Shown here: in pieces, positions 6,242 through 12,486 of the stretch | How the letters are laid out: every line of letters starts with the position of its first letter | How positions within the stretch are numbered: the first letter of the stretch is position 1 | Position numbers and translations under genes: made by a program | Notes under the pieces: model-generated | What the model was told of the DNA's origin: nothing | The model's database searches: none | What the model saw: the letters and a program-made list of their open reading frames with translations, nothing else | Origin: an uncultured Bacteroidota bacterium | GTDB taxonomy: Bacteria; Bacteroidota; Bacteroidia; Chitinophagales; Chitinophagaceae | Length of the DNA stretch: 12,486 bases | Assembly (NCBI GenBank): GCA_946479055.1 | Contig: CAMLEX010000059.1 | Coordinates: 1 to 12,486 of the forward strand | Reading direction: 5' to 3'

Positions 6242-8563
6242 CTAGAAAATAAACGGATACCCAATACCTAATTGAAATTGAGCTCCTTTAAAAAACGGGT
6301 AGCTGAACCATTTGTTTTGATAAGCAGCTTCTGAAAGAGCAGGGCTGGGGTCTTTTACTCGATAGGAATAATCAAAACGGATAACAAAAAAATCGAAATC
6401 AATACGCAGACCGCCACCTGCACCAATAGCAATGTCTTTACCAAGCCGGCTGAGTTTGAATATCTCTTCTTCCGGTCGCCCTGTTGCACTTTTCATAAAC
6501 CATACATTACCAACATCGGTAAATAAAGCGCCGTTTACTTTTATGCCCAAAGGTTTGCCAAGAGGAAAACGGAATTCTGCATTTGCCTCTAACTGTATAT
6601 CACCATAGCGGTCTGGTGTTCCTTCCTTTCCGGCAAATTCTTTTAATGTAGAGCCTGGGCCAAGCCTTCTCAATGCCCATGCCCGCATACTATTTGGGCC
6701 ACCACTAAAATATTGTTTAAAAAAAGGAAGATTATTTCTTTTATCTGGATTGCGGGTCGAATTAAATTCGTAACCTGCTCCGGCAAATACCCTGAAAGCT
6801 AAAGATGATTTGTTGAACCTTATGAGGTGTGCAAACTCTGCATCCAATTTGATAAAACGGTAAAGTTGGCTATCTAAAAAAGGAGTCCGTATCAGAGTTG
6901 TTATAGGTTCTGGTACTTCCAGGTTTGCACGAAATACATTGAGTTTGTTTCGTTGTCCGCCACTCAGTGTAAGATTGGCAATGATAGAAGAAATAAATCC
7001 ATCGGTAAAAATATTACGTAGAGAAGGATTGAGTTTTATCAAGTTATCCAGGCTGTCTCTTTTGTTGAGGTAAGAATATTCAATATTGGGGAATTTCAGA
7101 TTGACCAACAATTTTCGCCGTTGAAATTCATAACCCCATGCTCCATTGATAGTAGTTAAATTATAAAGCAAGCGTCTTTCCGTATTCGCAGCAGTAAAAG
7201 AAAAAATGGTTCTGAAATTGTCCCTGTAATTTTCAGGCACCAACTTGACGCCAGGAACAAAACGTGGGAAATAAATATTATGGCTAAAGCTGACCTGTTG
7301 TGTCTGGATGAATTGGCCGGCGCCTTTTATATTTCCCAATTCAATTCCATAACGAAGGCTGGAATTCGTCATGTTAGCCGCTTTTGCAAAATTCCTGTTT
7401 TGCAAGCTAACATTTACACCCAGGCCAAAAAGATTGCCTGCAAAAGCACTCTGGTTGATGCTACCTTCAAGGTTTGTAGTAAATGAATATTTCTTAGCTG
7501 GTGTAAGACGTATAACAAAATCAACTGTGTCCCCATGAGGGATTTGATCAATATTTACCATTCGCCAGGTGCCTAATAAATTAAACCGGTTGATAGTCCG
7601 GATATACCTGCGTTGACGATAGAGACTGTCTTTAGGCAAGTAAATATTAGGAGGAAATATGTTTGGCTTAAACCTGTTCCGGTGCTGCACTACTGTGACA
7701 CCTTCTACCACTTTTATCTTTGGGGTAAGCCCGGCTGTATCGGTTATATAATCAGGATATACGGTTACGTTCCCCATATAAAATTTAGTAAGCTTAACGC
7801 TGTCAATACTTCTTAAACGTATCTCAAGATTGGCGGTTGGGTTTTCACGGCGTTCACGAAGCCTCTGAAGAATTTCCAGTTGTTCAAAAGGATCTATGCC
7901 CGGTTGCAGGAAAGAAACATCTAATGTATCCCATAGGCCCACCAGCTCGTCCCGGGTGAAACGCAGATAACCGCTATTGCGATACAAATCAGTCAGCCTG
8001 TCCAGTTCGGCCGAAATAGGATTTTTGGCAAAAGGTTCTCCTTTTTTTATAAAGGCTTGTTTTTTGGTTGAATCGGTGATACGCTGCAAATCGGTTTGCC
8101 TCAGATTATAATGAATTGAATCTAGATGCACCTGCCTGCCAGGTTTTACATTAAAAGTGACAATAGTACGTAACTGATCTTTCTGTTCTTTTTTAATGGT
8201 ATGGTCATAATAAATGGAATCTCTGAAATAACCGAGTGATCTGAGCAATGCCTGCATAAAGATGATGGACTTATCCGCATTGCTGCTATCATAGACAGGA
8301 GGATTTTTCATGACGCTCCATAATAATTTATCCAGCTTTCTTACCTGCATACTATCATCCAGCTGATCTTCCAGGCCAGAAACCAATACTTCTTTTTCTT
8401 CGTTTGAAAAGTTGCCTATTAAGTTGATATTTGTTTTATAAACAAATGGCTTTCCCGGCTGGTATTTTTTTACTATCGTGCAGGAGGCAAGCGCTACAAT
8501 AATTGAAACGGCAACAATTGCTTTTACTGAGATATTATAAAATAAAGGCTTGCCCGATAACAT
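6242..8563 (-). CDS. tamL: TamL: lipid-anchored BamA/TamA-family outer membrane protein
   Basis: From the ATG at 8561-8563 the product has 773 residues. The N-terminus ends in a lipobox (VALASC, Cys28), so a lipid anchor is expected; this combination with a BamA-like barrel is the Bacteroidota TamL type. POTRA-like repeats fill roughly residues 45-350 (for example KPGRQVHLDSIHYNL, the GEPFAKNPISAELDRLTDLYRNSGYLRF stretch, and the TVYPDYI segment). A 16-strand Omp85 barrel follows from about 355, starting near YSFTTNLEGS, and the last residue is aromatic (GIGYPFIF). The loop-6 motif of BamA appears as SMRAW (about 624). The family inserts or assembles outer membrane proteins; a TamB partner is not in this window. 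The frame stays open to a TTG at 8612-8614, but that start would lie on the -7 element and precede a poor signal peptide. Confidence 0.92.
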   Translation of the reverse strand: MLSGKPLFYNISVKAIVAVSIIVALASCTIVKKYQPGKPFVYKTNINLIGNFSNEEKEVLVSGLEDQLDDSMQVRKLDKLLWSVMKNPPVYDSSNADKSIIFMQALLRSLGYFRDSIYYDHTIKKEQKDQLRTIVTFNVKPGRQVHLDSIHYNLRQTDLQRITDSTKKQAFIKKGEPFAKNPISAELDRLTDLYRNSGYLRFTRDELVGLWDTLDVSFLQPGIDPFEQLEILQRLRERRENPTANLEIRLRSIDSVKLTKFYMGNVTVYPDYITDTAGLTPKIKVVEGVTVVQHRNRFKPNIFPPNIYLPKDSLYRQRRYIRTINRFNLLGTWRMVNIDQIPHGDTVDFVIRLTPAKKYSFTTNLEGSINQSAFAGNLFGLGVNVSLQNRNFAKAANMTNSSLRYGIELGNIKGAGQFIQTQQVSFSHNIYFPRFVPGVKLVPENYRDNFRTIFSFTAANTERRLLYNLTTINGAWGYEFQRRKLLVNLKFPNIEYSYLNKRDSLDNLIKLNPSLRNIFTDGFISSIIANLTLSGGQRNKLNVFRANLEVPEPITTLIRTPFLDSQLYRFIKLDAEFAHLIRFNKSSLAFRVFAGAGYEFNSTRNPDKRNNLPFFKQYFSGGPNSMRAWALRRLGPGSTLKEFAGKEGTPDRYGDIQLEANAEFRFPLGKPLGIKVNGALFTDVGNVWFMKSATGRPEEEIFKLSRLGKDIAIGAGGGLRIDFDFFVIRFDYSYRVKDPSPALSEAAYQNKWFSYPFFKGAQFQLGIGYPFIF

Positions 8564-8581
8564 AAATAAATTGAAACAACA

Positions 8582-9316
8582 ATGCTTGGTAAATCGCAGG
8601 CCAAATATATCCAAAGTTTAGGCCAGAAAAAAGTAAGAGATGAGGAAGACGTTTTTGTAGCAGAAGGACCAAAGATCGTTGCCGAACTGCTTGCATCTGC
8701 TGACGCAAACATTATACAGCTATATGCATTACATGATTGGATCGAAGCTAATCGCAACGATTGTAATGGTGTTGAAATTATTGAAGTAGATGAAAATGAT
8801 TTGACAAAAATTTCACAGCTGACAACAGCCAATAAAGTACTGGCCCTGGTAAAAAAACAGGAAACACCTGTTCAACTTTCAGCAAAAGGAACTGTTTCAT
8901 TGGTGCTAGATACTATACAGGACCCCGGTAACCTGGGTACCATTATCCGTATAGCCGATTGGTTTGATATTAAACAGATCATATGTAGTAAGAATTGCGC
9001 TGACATGTATAATCCCAAAGTGGTACAATCTACAATGGGCAGCATTGTAAGAGTCAAAATGCTGTACACCGATCTTGCTCCCTGGCTCGAAGAACAAAAA
9101 GATGTTTTTATTTATGCTGCTGCGCTGGAAGGTCAGAATGTAACGGCGATGAAAAAAATAACTGAAGGGCTTATTGTAATCGGCAATGAATCAAAAGGGA
9201 TCAGTGCTGAGATATTTGAACAGGTGGATGTAAAGATCACTATTCCAAGAATTGGCAAAGCAGAATCATTGAATGCGGCGGTGGCTACGGGGATTATTTT
9301 ATCACATATTGTCTGA
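8582..9316 (+). CDS. SpoU/TrmH-family RNA 2'-O-methyltransferase
   Basis: This 244-residue SPOUT enzyme transfers a methyl group from S-adenosylmethionine to a ribose 2'-OH in rRNA or tRNA. The N-terminal substrate-binding part contains FVAEGPKIVAELL (25-37). The three SpoU motifs are visible: motif 1 QDPGNLGTIIRIADWF (113-128) with the catalytic Arg expected at 123, motif 2 VIGNESKGIS (199-208), and motif 3 ITIPRIGKAESLNAAVATGI (219-238), where the knot binds SAM. It resembles RlmB/TsnR-like rRNA enzymes, but the exact nucleotide cannot be read. It diverges from tamL with 18 bases between the two start codons, and the tamL promoter element lies inside its first codons. The last codon and stop (GTC TGA) are part of an inverted repeat shared with the opposite gene. 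Confidence 0.95.
   Translation: MLGKSQAKYIQSLGQKKVRDEEDVFVAEGPKIVAELLASADANIIQLYALHDWIEANRNDCNGVEIIEVDENDLTKISQLTTANKVLALVKKQETPVQLSAKGTVSLVLDTIQDPGNLGTIIRIADWFDIKQIICSKNCADMYNPKVVQSTMGSIVRVKMLYTDLAPWLEEQKDVFIYAAALEGQNVTAMKKITEGLIVIGNESKGISAEIFEQVDVKITIPRIGKAESLNAAVATGIILSHIV
8602..8609 (-). promoter_or_regulatory. Bacteroidota -7 element for tamL, inside the methyltransferase gene
   Basis: The minus strand reads TATATTTG, a perfect TAnnTTTG match, 38 bases upstream of the tamL ATG. It lies within codons 7-10 of the divergent methyltransferase gene, so the two 5' transcripts would overlap if the methyltransferase has a promoter further left. No clear -33 element is visible. Confidence 0.5.
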
Positions 9317-9436
9317 ACTGGGATTTGATGGGATTAAAAGATTTATGGGATTCTTGCTGCAGGATAAGAAGTTCTTTTATAGAATGCTTTTATTTCTCAC
9401 TAATCCCAAAAATCCAATAAATCCCAGTTCAGACAA
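9309..9436. repeat. Long inverted repeat with GGGATT arms at a convergent junction
   Basis: An 18-bp perfect inverted repeat has its left arm TTGTCTGAACTGGGATTT at 9309-9326 and its exact reverse complement at 9419-9436. Inside it, the left side has GGGATT three times (9320, 9330, 9347) and the right side has AATCCC, AATCC and AATCCC (9402, 9411, 9420), so a long imperfect stem can form around a central part of about 50 bases. Both arms contain the TGA stop codon of the gene they end: the methyltransferase at 9314-9316 and the permease at 9429-9431. It can act as a bidirectional terminator. It also looks like a member of a mobile intergenic repeat (REP/MITE-like) family, which I infer from the architecture. 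Confidence 0.85.
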
Positions 9437-10664
9437 ACCTTATCGCTTTCACCGGCTGTATCTTTCTTACCAATACTGAAGGGATCATTAGGATCAGGAA
9501 ACAAACCACTAAAGTACCAATGCAAATGGCGGCTACCTGCCACCAGATGATCTTAACGGCTGCCTGGCTAAGATAATAAGCATCTTCCTGTAATTTTATA
9601 AAGCCCGTTGTTTCCTGCAGGTACAATATGCCAAGACCTAAAGCAGCACCGATAATAATACCGGTAATAGTAATGATAAGTGAATGACGGAGAAATATTT
9701 TCTGTACGGTCCAGTCGGTAGCTCCCAGCGATTTTAAAACTCCAATCATCTGTATTCTTTCCAAAACTAAAATGATCAGGCAGGTAATTAGATTGATAAC
9801 GGCCACTATGATCATAAAGCCGATCAATACATTGCGGGTAATATCCTGCATATTGAGCCAGTCAAAAATATTGGGTGAAATATTCCGTATGCTTTGCGTA
9901 TCCCAGGTTAGTGGAAAATTATCCATGTAGTAGATCTCTTCCGTTACCTCATCTATCTTTTTATAATCGTTTAAAAAGATTTCATAGCCGCCGGCTTCTT
10001 TCTCCTGCCAGTCGTTGAGCCGCTGTATAAGTTTGATATCACCGATGGCGAATGTTTTATCGTACTCTTCAATTCCTGTCTTATAGATACCGGTTACAGT
10101 TAATTTATCAGGGCGTAGTGTGCCATCAGGCCGGATAAAATAAATAAGTATCCGGTCGTTTACTTTTAGTTTAAGTTGATTAGCTGTGTAAACGGAGATT
10201 AAGATCTCACGGCTGTAGGTACTGTCATTGAACTGTACCGGCCGGCCTTCCTTTATAAATTCTTGCAGGTGATTAAAATTATAACTGCTGTCAAAGCCTT
10301 TTAACAATACACCTTCTATTTCATCCTTGGTTTTCAGTATTGTGTATTTAGTGGCAAAGGGATGAATGCTTTGAACATTTGGATTTTTCCTGATCTCATC
10401 AATGAGACTATCATCTTTTATAAGCGGGGTTTCTTCAGCGATCAAAGCTTTGAACGGCTGTTTTTCCTGTATGCGGATATGGCCCCAGAAGCTGAATACC
10501 TTCTGGCTTACCTGTTCCTGGAAACCATTGGCGAATGCCAGCGTAATGATCATAACGGCTACACTGATAACAGTGGCTACAATGGACAAGCGGATGATGA
10601 ACCGGGAAAAGGATCGCTGTTGATTAAATGCTATGCGGTTTGCTATAAAGCCTGCAACCTTCAA
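9429..10664 (-). CDS. ABC transporter permease, LolC/E-FtsX type
   Basis: This 411-residue protein has the four-helix MacB/FtsX topology: helix 1 near 21-45, a large periplasmic domain (about 50-275), and helices near 281-303, 327-348 and 377-397. The segment ERIQMIGVLKSLGAT after helix 2 is the coupling motif that contacts the ATPase, and VRKIQPVKAIRF at the C-terminus is typical of LolC/LolE relatives. It may act in lipoprotein release from the inner membrane, but the ATPase gene is not adjacent and other substrates are possible. The start is TTG at 10662-10664: an in-frame stop lies six codons upstream with no ATG between, and the next Met (38) would delete part of helix 1. A perfect -7 element 22 bases upstream supports the TTG. 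The final Val codon and stop fall in the inverted repeat at 9309-9436. Confidence 0.9.
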   Translation of the reverse strand: MKVAGFIANRIAFNQQRSFSRFIIRLSIVATVISVAVMIITLAFANGFQEQVSQKVFSFWGHIRIQEKQPFKALIAEETPLIKDDSLIDEIRKNPNVQSIHPFATKYTILKTKDEIEGVLLKGFDSSYNFNHLQEFIKEGRPVQFNDSTYSREILISVYTANQLKLKVNDRILIYFIRPDGTLRPDKLTVTGIYKTGIEEYDKTFAIGDIKLIQRLNDWQEKEAGGYEIFLNDYKKIDEVTEEIYYMDNFPLTWDTQSIRNISPNIFDWLNMQDITRNVLIGFMIIVAVINLITCLIILVLERIQMIGVLKSLGATDWTVQKIFLRHSLIITITGIIIGAALGLGILYLQETTGFIKLQEDAYYLSQAAVKIIWWQVAAICIGTLVVCFLILMIPSVLVRKIQPVKAIRFV

Positions 10665-10686
10665 AATAAAATGTTTGTCTTAGCTC

Positions 10687-10694
10687 CAAAAATA
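10687..10694 (-). promoter_or_regulatory. Bacteroidota -7 element for the ABC permease
   Basis: The minus strand reads TATTTTTG, a perfect TAnnTTTG match, 22 bases upstream of the TTG start at 10664. This leaves a leader of roughly 15 bases and supports the TTG start. Confidence 0.5.
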
Positions 10695-10727
10695 AGCTGA
10701 TTGGAATATTTATCTGCTTATTTAAGC
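10690..10727. repeat. TAAGC inverted repeats between divergent permease and Plug genes
   Basis: AAATAAGC (10690-10697) is inverted as GCTTATTT (10716-10723), and GCTTA-TT-TAAGC (10716-10727) forms a second dyad sharing the middle arm. The first arm overlaps the permease -7 element. These 102 bases between the two start codons hold the promoters of both genes. An operator role is possible but rests on short, AT-rich matches. Confidence 0.35.
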
Positions 10728-10766
10728 TTTTTTTGCAATATTGCGTATACACTATACCGATACAGG

Positions 10767-12044
10767 ATGAAAAAAATTCTTTTTATTTGCTGTTTAGCCT
10801 GCTTGTTTTTTGCAAGCCATGCACAGCTACCCGATCATATTTATAAACCCAATATTCATACAACCAAGTTGTTTAAATATGGTGATATATTTAGTTACCC
10901 CGTCATTTCACTTAACAGCGGGGAGCAGATGGAACTTCATTTTGATGATTTTGACGCTGATGTAAAAAACTATTATTATACTTTCCAGCTTTGCAATGCC
11001 GACTGGACGCCGGCTAACTTGCCATCATTTGATTATATCCGCGGTTTCCAGACAACCAGAATCAGCACCTACCGTTATTCCTCTATTTCTTTTACAAAGT
11101 ATACACATTACCAGGCTATTCTTCCTGATCGCAGTTCGGCGCCAACCCGTTCGGGCAATTATCTGTTAAAGGTTTTTTTGAACAGCGATACTTCTAATCT
11201 TTATTTTACCAAACGGTTTTTGGTTGTAGATAATAAAGTTTCTATTGCAGCACAGATCAAACAACCTTTCAGTTCACAGTTTTTTCTGACCGATCAGCGC
11301 ATACAGGTAATGGTGAATACGGCAACCGCAAGAATCAATACCATGTCGCCGCAGGATCTCAAAGTGGTGGTGTTGCAGAATAATATCTGGCCTACAGCCG
11401 CCTATCTTAACAGGCCTACTATTTACCGGGGCAATTATTTTGAATACAATGATGATGTTTCAAGCTTCCAGGCCGGCCGTGAATGGCGCTGGATAGACCT
11501 GCGCAGCCTGCGCCTGATGAGTGACAGGATGCAAAAGCTGGTGGATACCAACGATGCGAGAACGGAAGTATTTGTAAAACCCGATGCAGAAAGAAAACAG
11601 CAGATCTATGTTTATTACCGCGACCTGAACGGCATTTATACCATTGAAAATATGGACGGTAATAATCCATACTGGCAAAGTGACTATGCTTATGTTCATT
11701 TCACCTATATACCACCCGGCGGCAGGCCTTATGGGGGTAAGGATGTTTATGTTTTTGGAGAGCTTACCAATTATTTGCCCGATGATTCTTCCCGCATGCT
11801 GTTTAATACAGAGAAAGGTATGTATGAAAAAACGCTTTATCTGAAGCAAGGCTATTATAATTATTCATATATCACATTGGATACAGGCACGAAACCCGGC
11901 AACCGCTATTCATTTGATAATACAGAAGGAAATTTTACAAACACCGAAAACAATTATACAGTGTTGGTTTATTTCAGGCCATTTGGGGCAAGGGCCGATG
12001 AGCTTATCGGGACCGCACAGCTAAATACATTGGTAGGAAGGTGA
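10767..12044 (+). CDS. Type IX secretion system Plug protein (formerly DUF5103)
   Basis: The 425-residue product has a signal peptide (MKKILFICCLACLFFASHA, cleavage before Gln20) and acts in the periplasm. It matches the T9SS Plug family: the N-terminal domain contains PDHIYKPNIHTTKLFKYGD (22-40), the FDDFDADVKNYYYTFQLCNADW segment with its family-typical C-N-A-D-W, and FDYIRGFQTTRISTY. The C-terminal half includes NNPYWQSDYAYVHFTYIPP and DVYVFGELTNYLPDD, ending with YVLVYFRPFG-like strands. In Flavobacterium, Plug closes the periplasmic side of the SprA translocon when no substrate-loaded PorV is bound. The organism therefore probably has a T9SS, although no other T9SS gene is here. The frame is open to a TTG at 10701, but the ATG at 10767 starts the signal peptide and has CAGG directly before it. 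Confidence 0.92.
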   Translation: MKKILFICCLACLFFASHAQLPDHIYKPNIHTTKLFKYGDIFSYPVISLNSGEQMELHFDDFDADVKNYYYTFQLCNADWTPANLPSFDYIRGFQTTRISTYRYSSISFTKYTHYQAILPDRSSAPTRSGNYLLKVFLNSDTSNLYFTKRFLVVDNKVSIAAQIKQPFSSQFFLTDQRIQVMVNTATARINTMSPQDLKVVVLQNNIWPTAAYLNRPTIYRGNYFEYNDDVSSFQAGREWRWIDLRSLRLMSDRMQKLVDTNDARTEVFVKPDAERKQQIYVYYRDLNGIYTIENMDGNNPYWQSDYAYVHFTYIPPGGRPYGGKDVYVFGELTNYLPDDSSRMLFNTEKGMYEKTLYLKQGYYNYSYITLDTGTKPGNRYSFDNTEGNFTNTENNYTVLVYFRPFGARADELIGTAQLNTLVGR

Positions 12045-12187
12045 TTGTAGAATGAAACCGATTGATTAAAATAAGATGGAGTTTTGTTTAACTAAGTTTT
12101 TTCATCCACGGATGTAATTAATAAATCAATTCTTCGCTTTTCTGATTCTAATTTCAATGTATGTATCCCTTATTAGTGTCGCTTCCT

Positions 12188-12195
12188 TATCTTTG
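12188..12195 (+). promoter_or_regulatory. Bacteroidota -7 element for the SRP RNA
   Basis: TATCTTTG matches TAnnTTTG exactly and places the transcription start near 12199-12202, which is where the SRP RNA closing helix begins. This agreement makes it the best supported promoter in the window. The 143 bases between the Plug stop codon and here hold no gene. Confidence 0.7.
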
Positions 12196-12198
12196 CGC

Positions 12199-12297
12199 CG
12201 GCAGGTCTTACACGACCAGCTCCTGCTGAACCCTCCCAGGGCCGGAAGGCAGCAAGAGTAGGTGGTTGAGCGGTGCGATGTGAGTAGCCTGCCTTTT
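12199..12297 (+). ncRNA. ffs: Signal recognition particle RNA, small bacterial (4.5S) type
   Basis: SRP RNA binds Ffh and targets membrane proteins to FtsY and the Sec translocon. The RNA folds as one long hairpin: the ends pair as GGCAGG (12200-12205) with CCTGCC (12288-12293). The conserved Ffh-binding apical part is clear, with CCTCCCAGGGCCGGAAGGCA around 12231-12250 giving the GGAA tetraloop (GCCGGAAGGC), followed by AGCAAGAGTAGG, which contains the symmetric-loop AGCA. The length is near 95-100 bases, normal for the small type. A perfect -7 element lies directly upstream, and a run of seven T follows the closing helix. The exact ends are estimated from the pairing. Confidence 0.95.
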
Positions 12298-12300
12298 TTT
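12288..12300 (+). terminator. Poly-T terminator of the SRP RNA
   Basis: The 3' strand of the RNA closing helix (CCTGCC) runs directly into TTTTTTT (12294-12300). The long SRP hairpin plus U-run forms an intrinsic terminator. Confidence 0.8.
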
Positions 12301-12301
12301 A

Positions 12302-12339
12302 CCCCCTAACCCCCTGAAGGGGGCATACAAATCTTCAGG
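12302..12339. repeat. C/G-rich palindrome after the SRP RNA terminator
   Basis: CCCCCTAACCCCCTGAAGGGGG (12302-12323) holds a 5-bp hairpin (CCCCC 12310-12314, GGGGG 12319-12323) with a TGAA loop. CCTGAAG (12313-12319) is also inverted as CTTCAGG (12333-12339). From memory, variants of this C-rich sequence recur between genes in many Bacteroidota, so it may be a dispersed repeat. It lies between the SRP RNA and the transaldolase start. Confidence 0.55.
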
Positions 12340-12389
12340 TATCTTCAAACTTTCAAAATATTATCCCGCCTAAAGCGGATCTGGAACGT

Positions 12390-12486
12390 ATGAAATTTTT
12401 TATTGACACAGCTAACCTTGCACAAATAAAAGAAGCTCATGACCTGGGGATATTAGATGGTGTTACCACTAATCCATCTCTGATGG
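12390..12486 (+). CDS. Transaldolase / fructose-6-phosphate aldolase (TalC/Fsa type), N-terminus only
   Basis: The first 32 codons are visible before the window ends, with no stop. [20 protein letters not shown] and then [12 protein letters not shown] are diagnostic of the short (about 215-220 residue) transaldolase family: strand 1 carries the conserved Asp6 and strand 2 carries GVTTNPSL, which lines the active site. The Schiff-base lysine lies in the missing part. The enzyme acts in the non-oxidative pentose phosphate pathway or as a fructose-6-phosphate aldolase; these cannot be separated from the N-terminus. The ATG at 12390-12392 follows GGATCTGGAACGT, a weak ribosome binding site, and gives the family's usual start. 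Confidence 0.95.
   Translation, partial: MKFFIDTANLAQIKEAHDLGILDGVTTNPSLM

Noticed and set aside
8564..8614. Longer tamL product from a TTG at 8614
   Set aside because: The TTG lies on the promoter element, and the ATG at 8563 leaves a proper lipoprotein signal peptide.
9320..9425. Possible CRISPR-like array from repeated GGGATT units
   Set aside because: The units are only six bases, spaced irregularly, and inverted between the two halves. This is a stem, not direct repeats with spacers.
10701..10766. Longer Plug protein from a TTG at 10701
   Set aside because: The added 22 residues would bury the signal peptide; the ATG at 10767 starts it exactly.

Overview
The window looks like chromosomal DNA of a Bacteroidota bacterium, most likely of the Chitinophagaceae or a close relative (my inference). 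The evidence is moderate-to-low G+C, a T9SS Plug protein, a TamL-type lipid-anchored BamA/TamA homologue, almost no Shine-Dalgarno sequences, and six perfect matches to the Bacteroidota -7 promoter element TAnnTTTG, five placed just upstream of protein start codons and one at the 5' end of the SRP RNA. I see no prophage, transposase, integrase, CRISPR array, tRNA or rRNA.

Layout. Positions 1-3085 carry a leftward run: a truncated exported protein of unknown function, smpB (trans-translation), accD (malonyl-CoA synthesis) and a bestrophin-like channel. The bestrophin is preceded on the same strand by a Pr6Pr-type six-helix membrane protein and an exported NTF2-like protein; these last three may form an operon (2165-4277). 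After a 295-base divergent gap holding a perfect 15-bp inverted repeat and three copies of a 9-mer, two rightward genes follow: a small conserved hypothetical protein (4573-4929) and an exported alpha/beta hydrolase of the acetyl-esterase/xylan-esterase type (4997-5905). A 336-base AT-rich convergent gap leads to tamL (leftward, 6242-8563), which diverges from a SpoU/TrmH rRNA methyltransferase (rightward, 8582-9316) across only 18 bases. The methyltransferase converges on a LolC/E-FtsX-type ABC permease (leftward, 9429-10664). Their junction is a long inverted repeat with GGGATT-rich arms that supplies both stop codons. Divergent from the permease is the T9SS Plug protein gene (10767-12044), then the SRP RNA gene with its own -7 element and poly-T terminator, a C/G-rich palindrome, and the start of a TalC/Fsa-type transaldolase cut by the window edge.

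How it fits together. Most genes are housekeeping, with an envelope emphasis: TamL (outer membrane assembly), an ABC permease resembling lipoprotein-release permeases, the T9SS Plug and the SRP RNA all serve export or envelope biogenesis. The bestrophin/Pr6Pr pair and the esterase look accessory. I found no clear undescribed multi-gene system. The least explained signals are the stop-codon-donating inverted repeat at 9309-9436 and the operator-like repeat cluster at 4444-4529.
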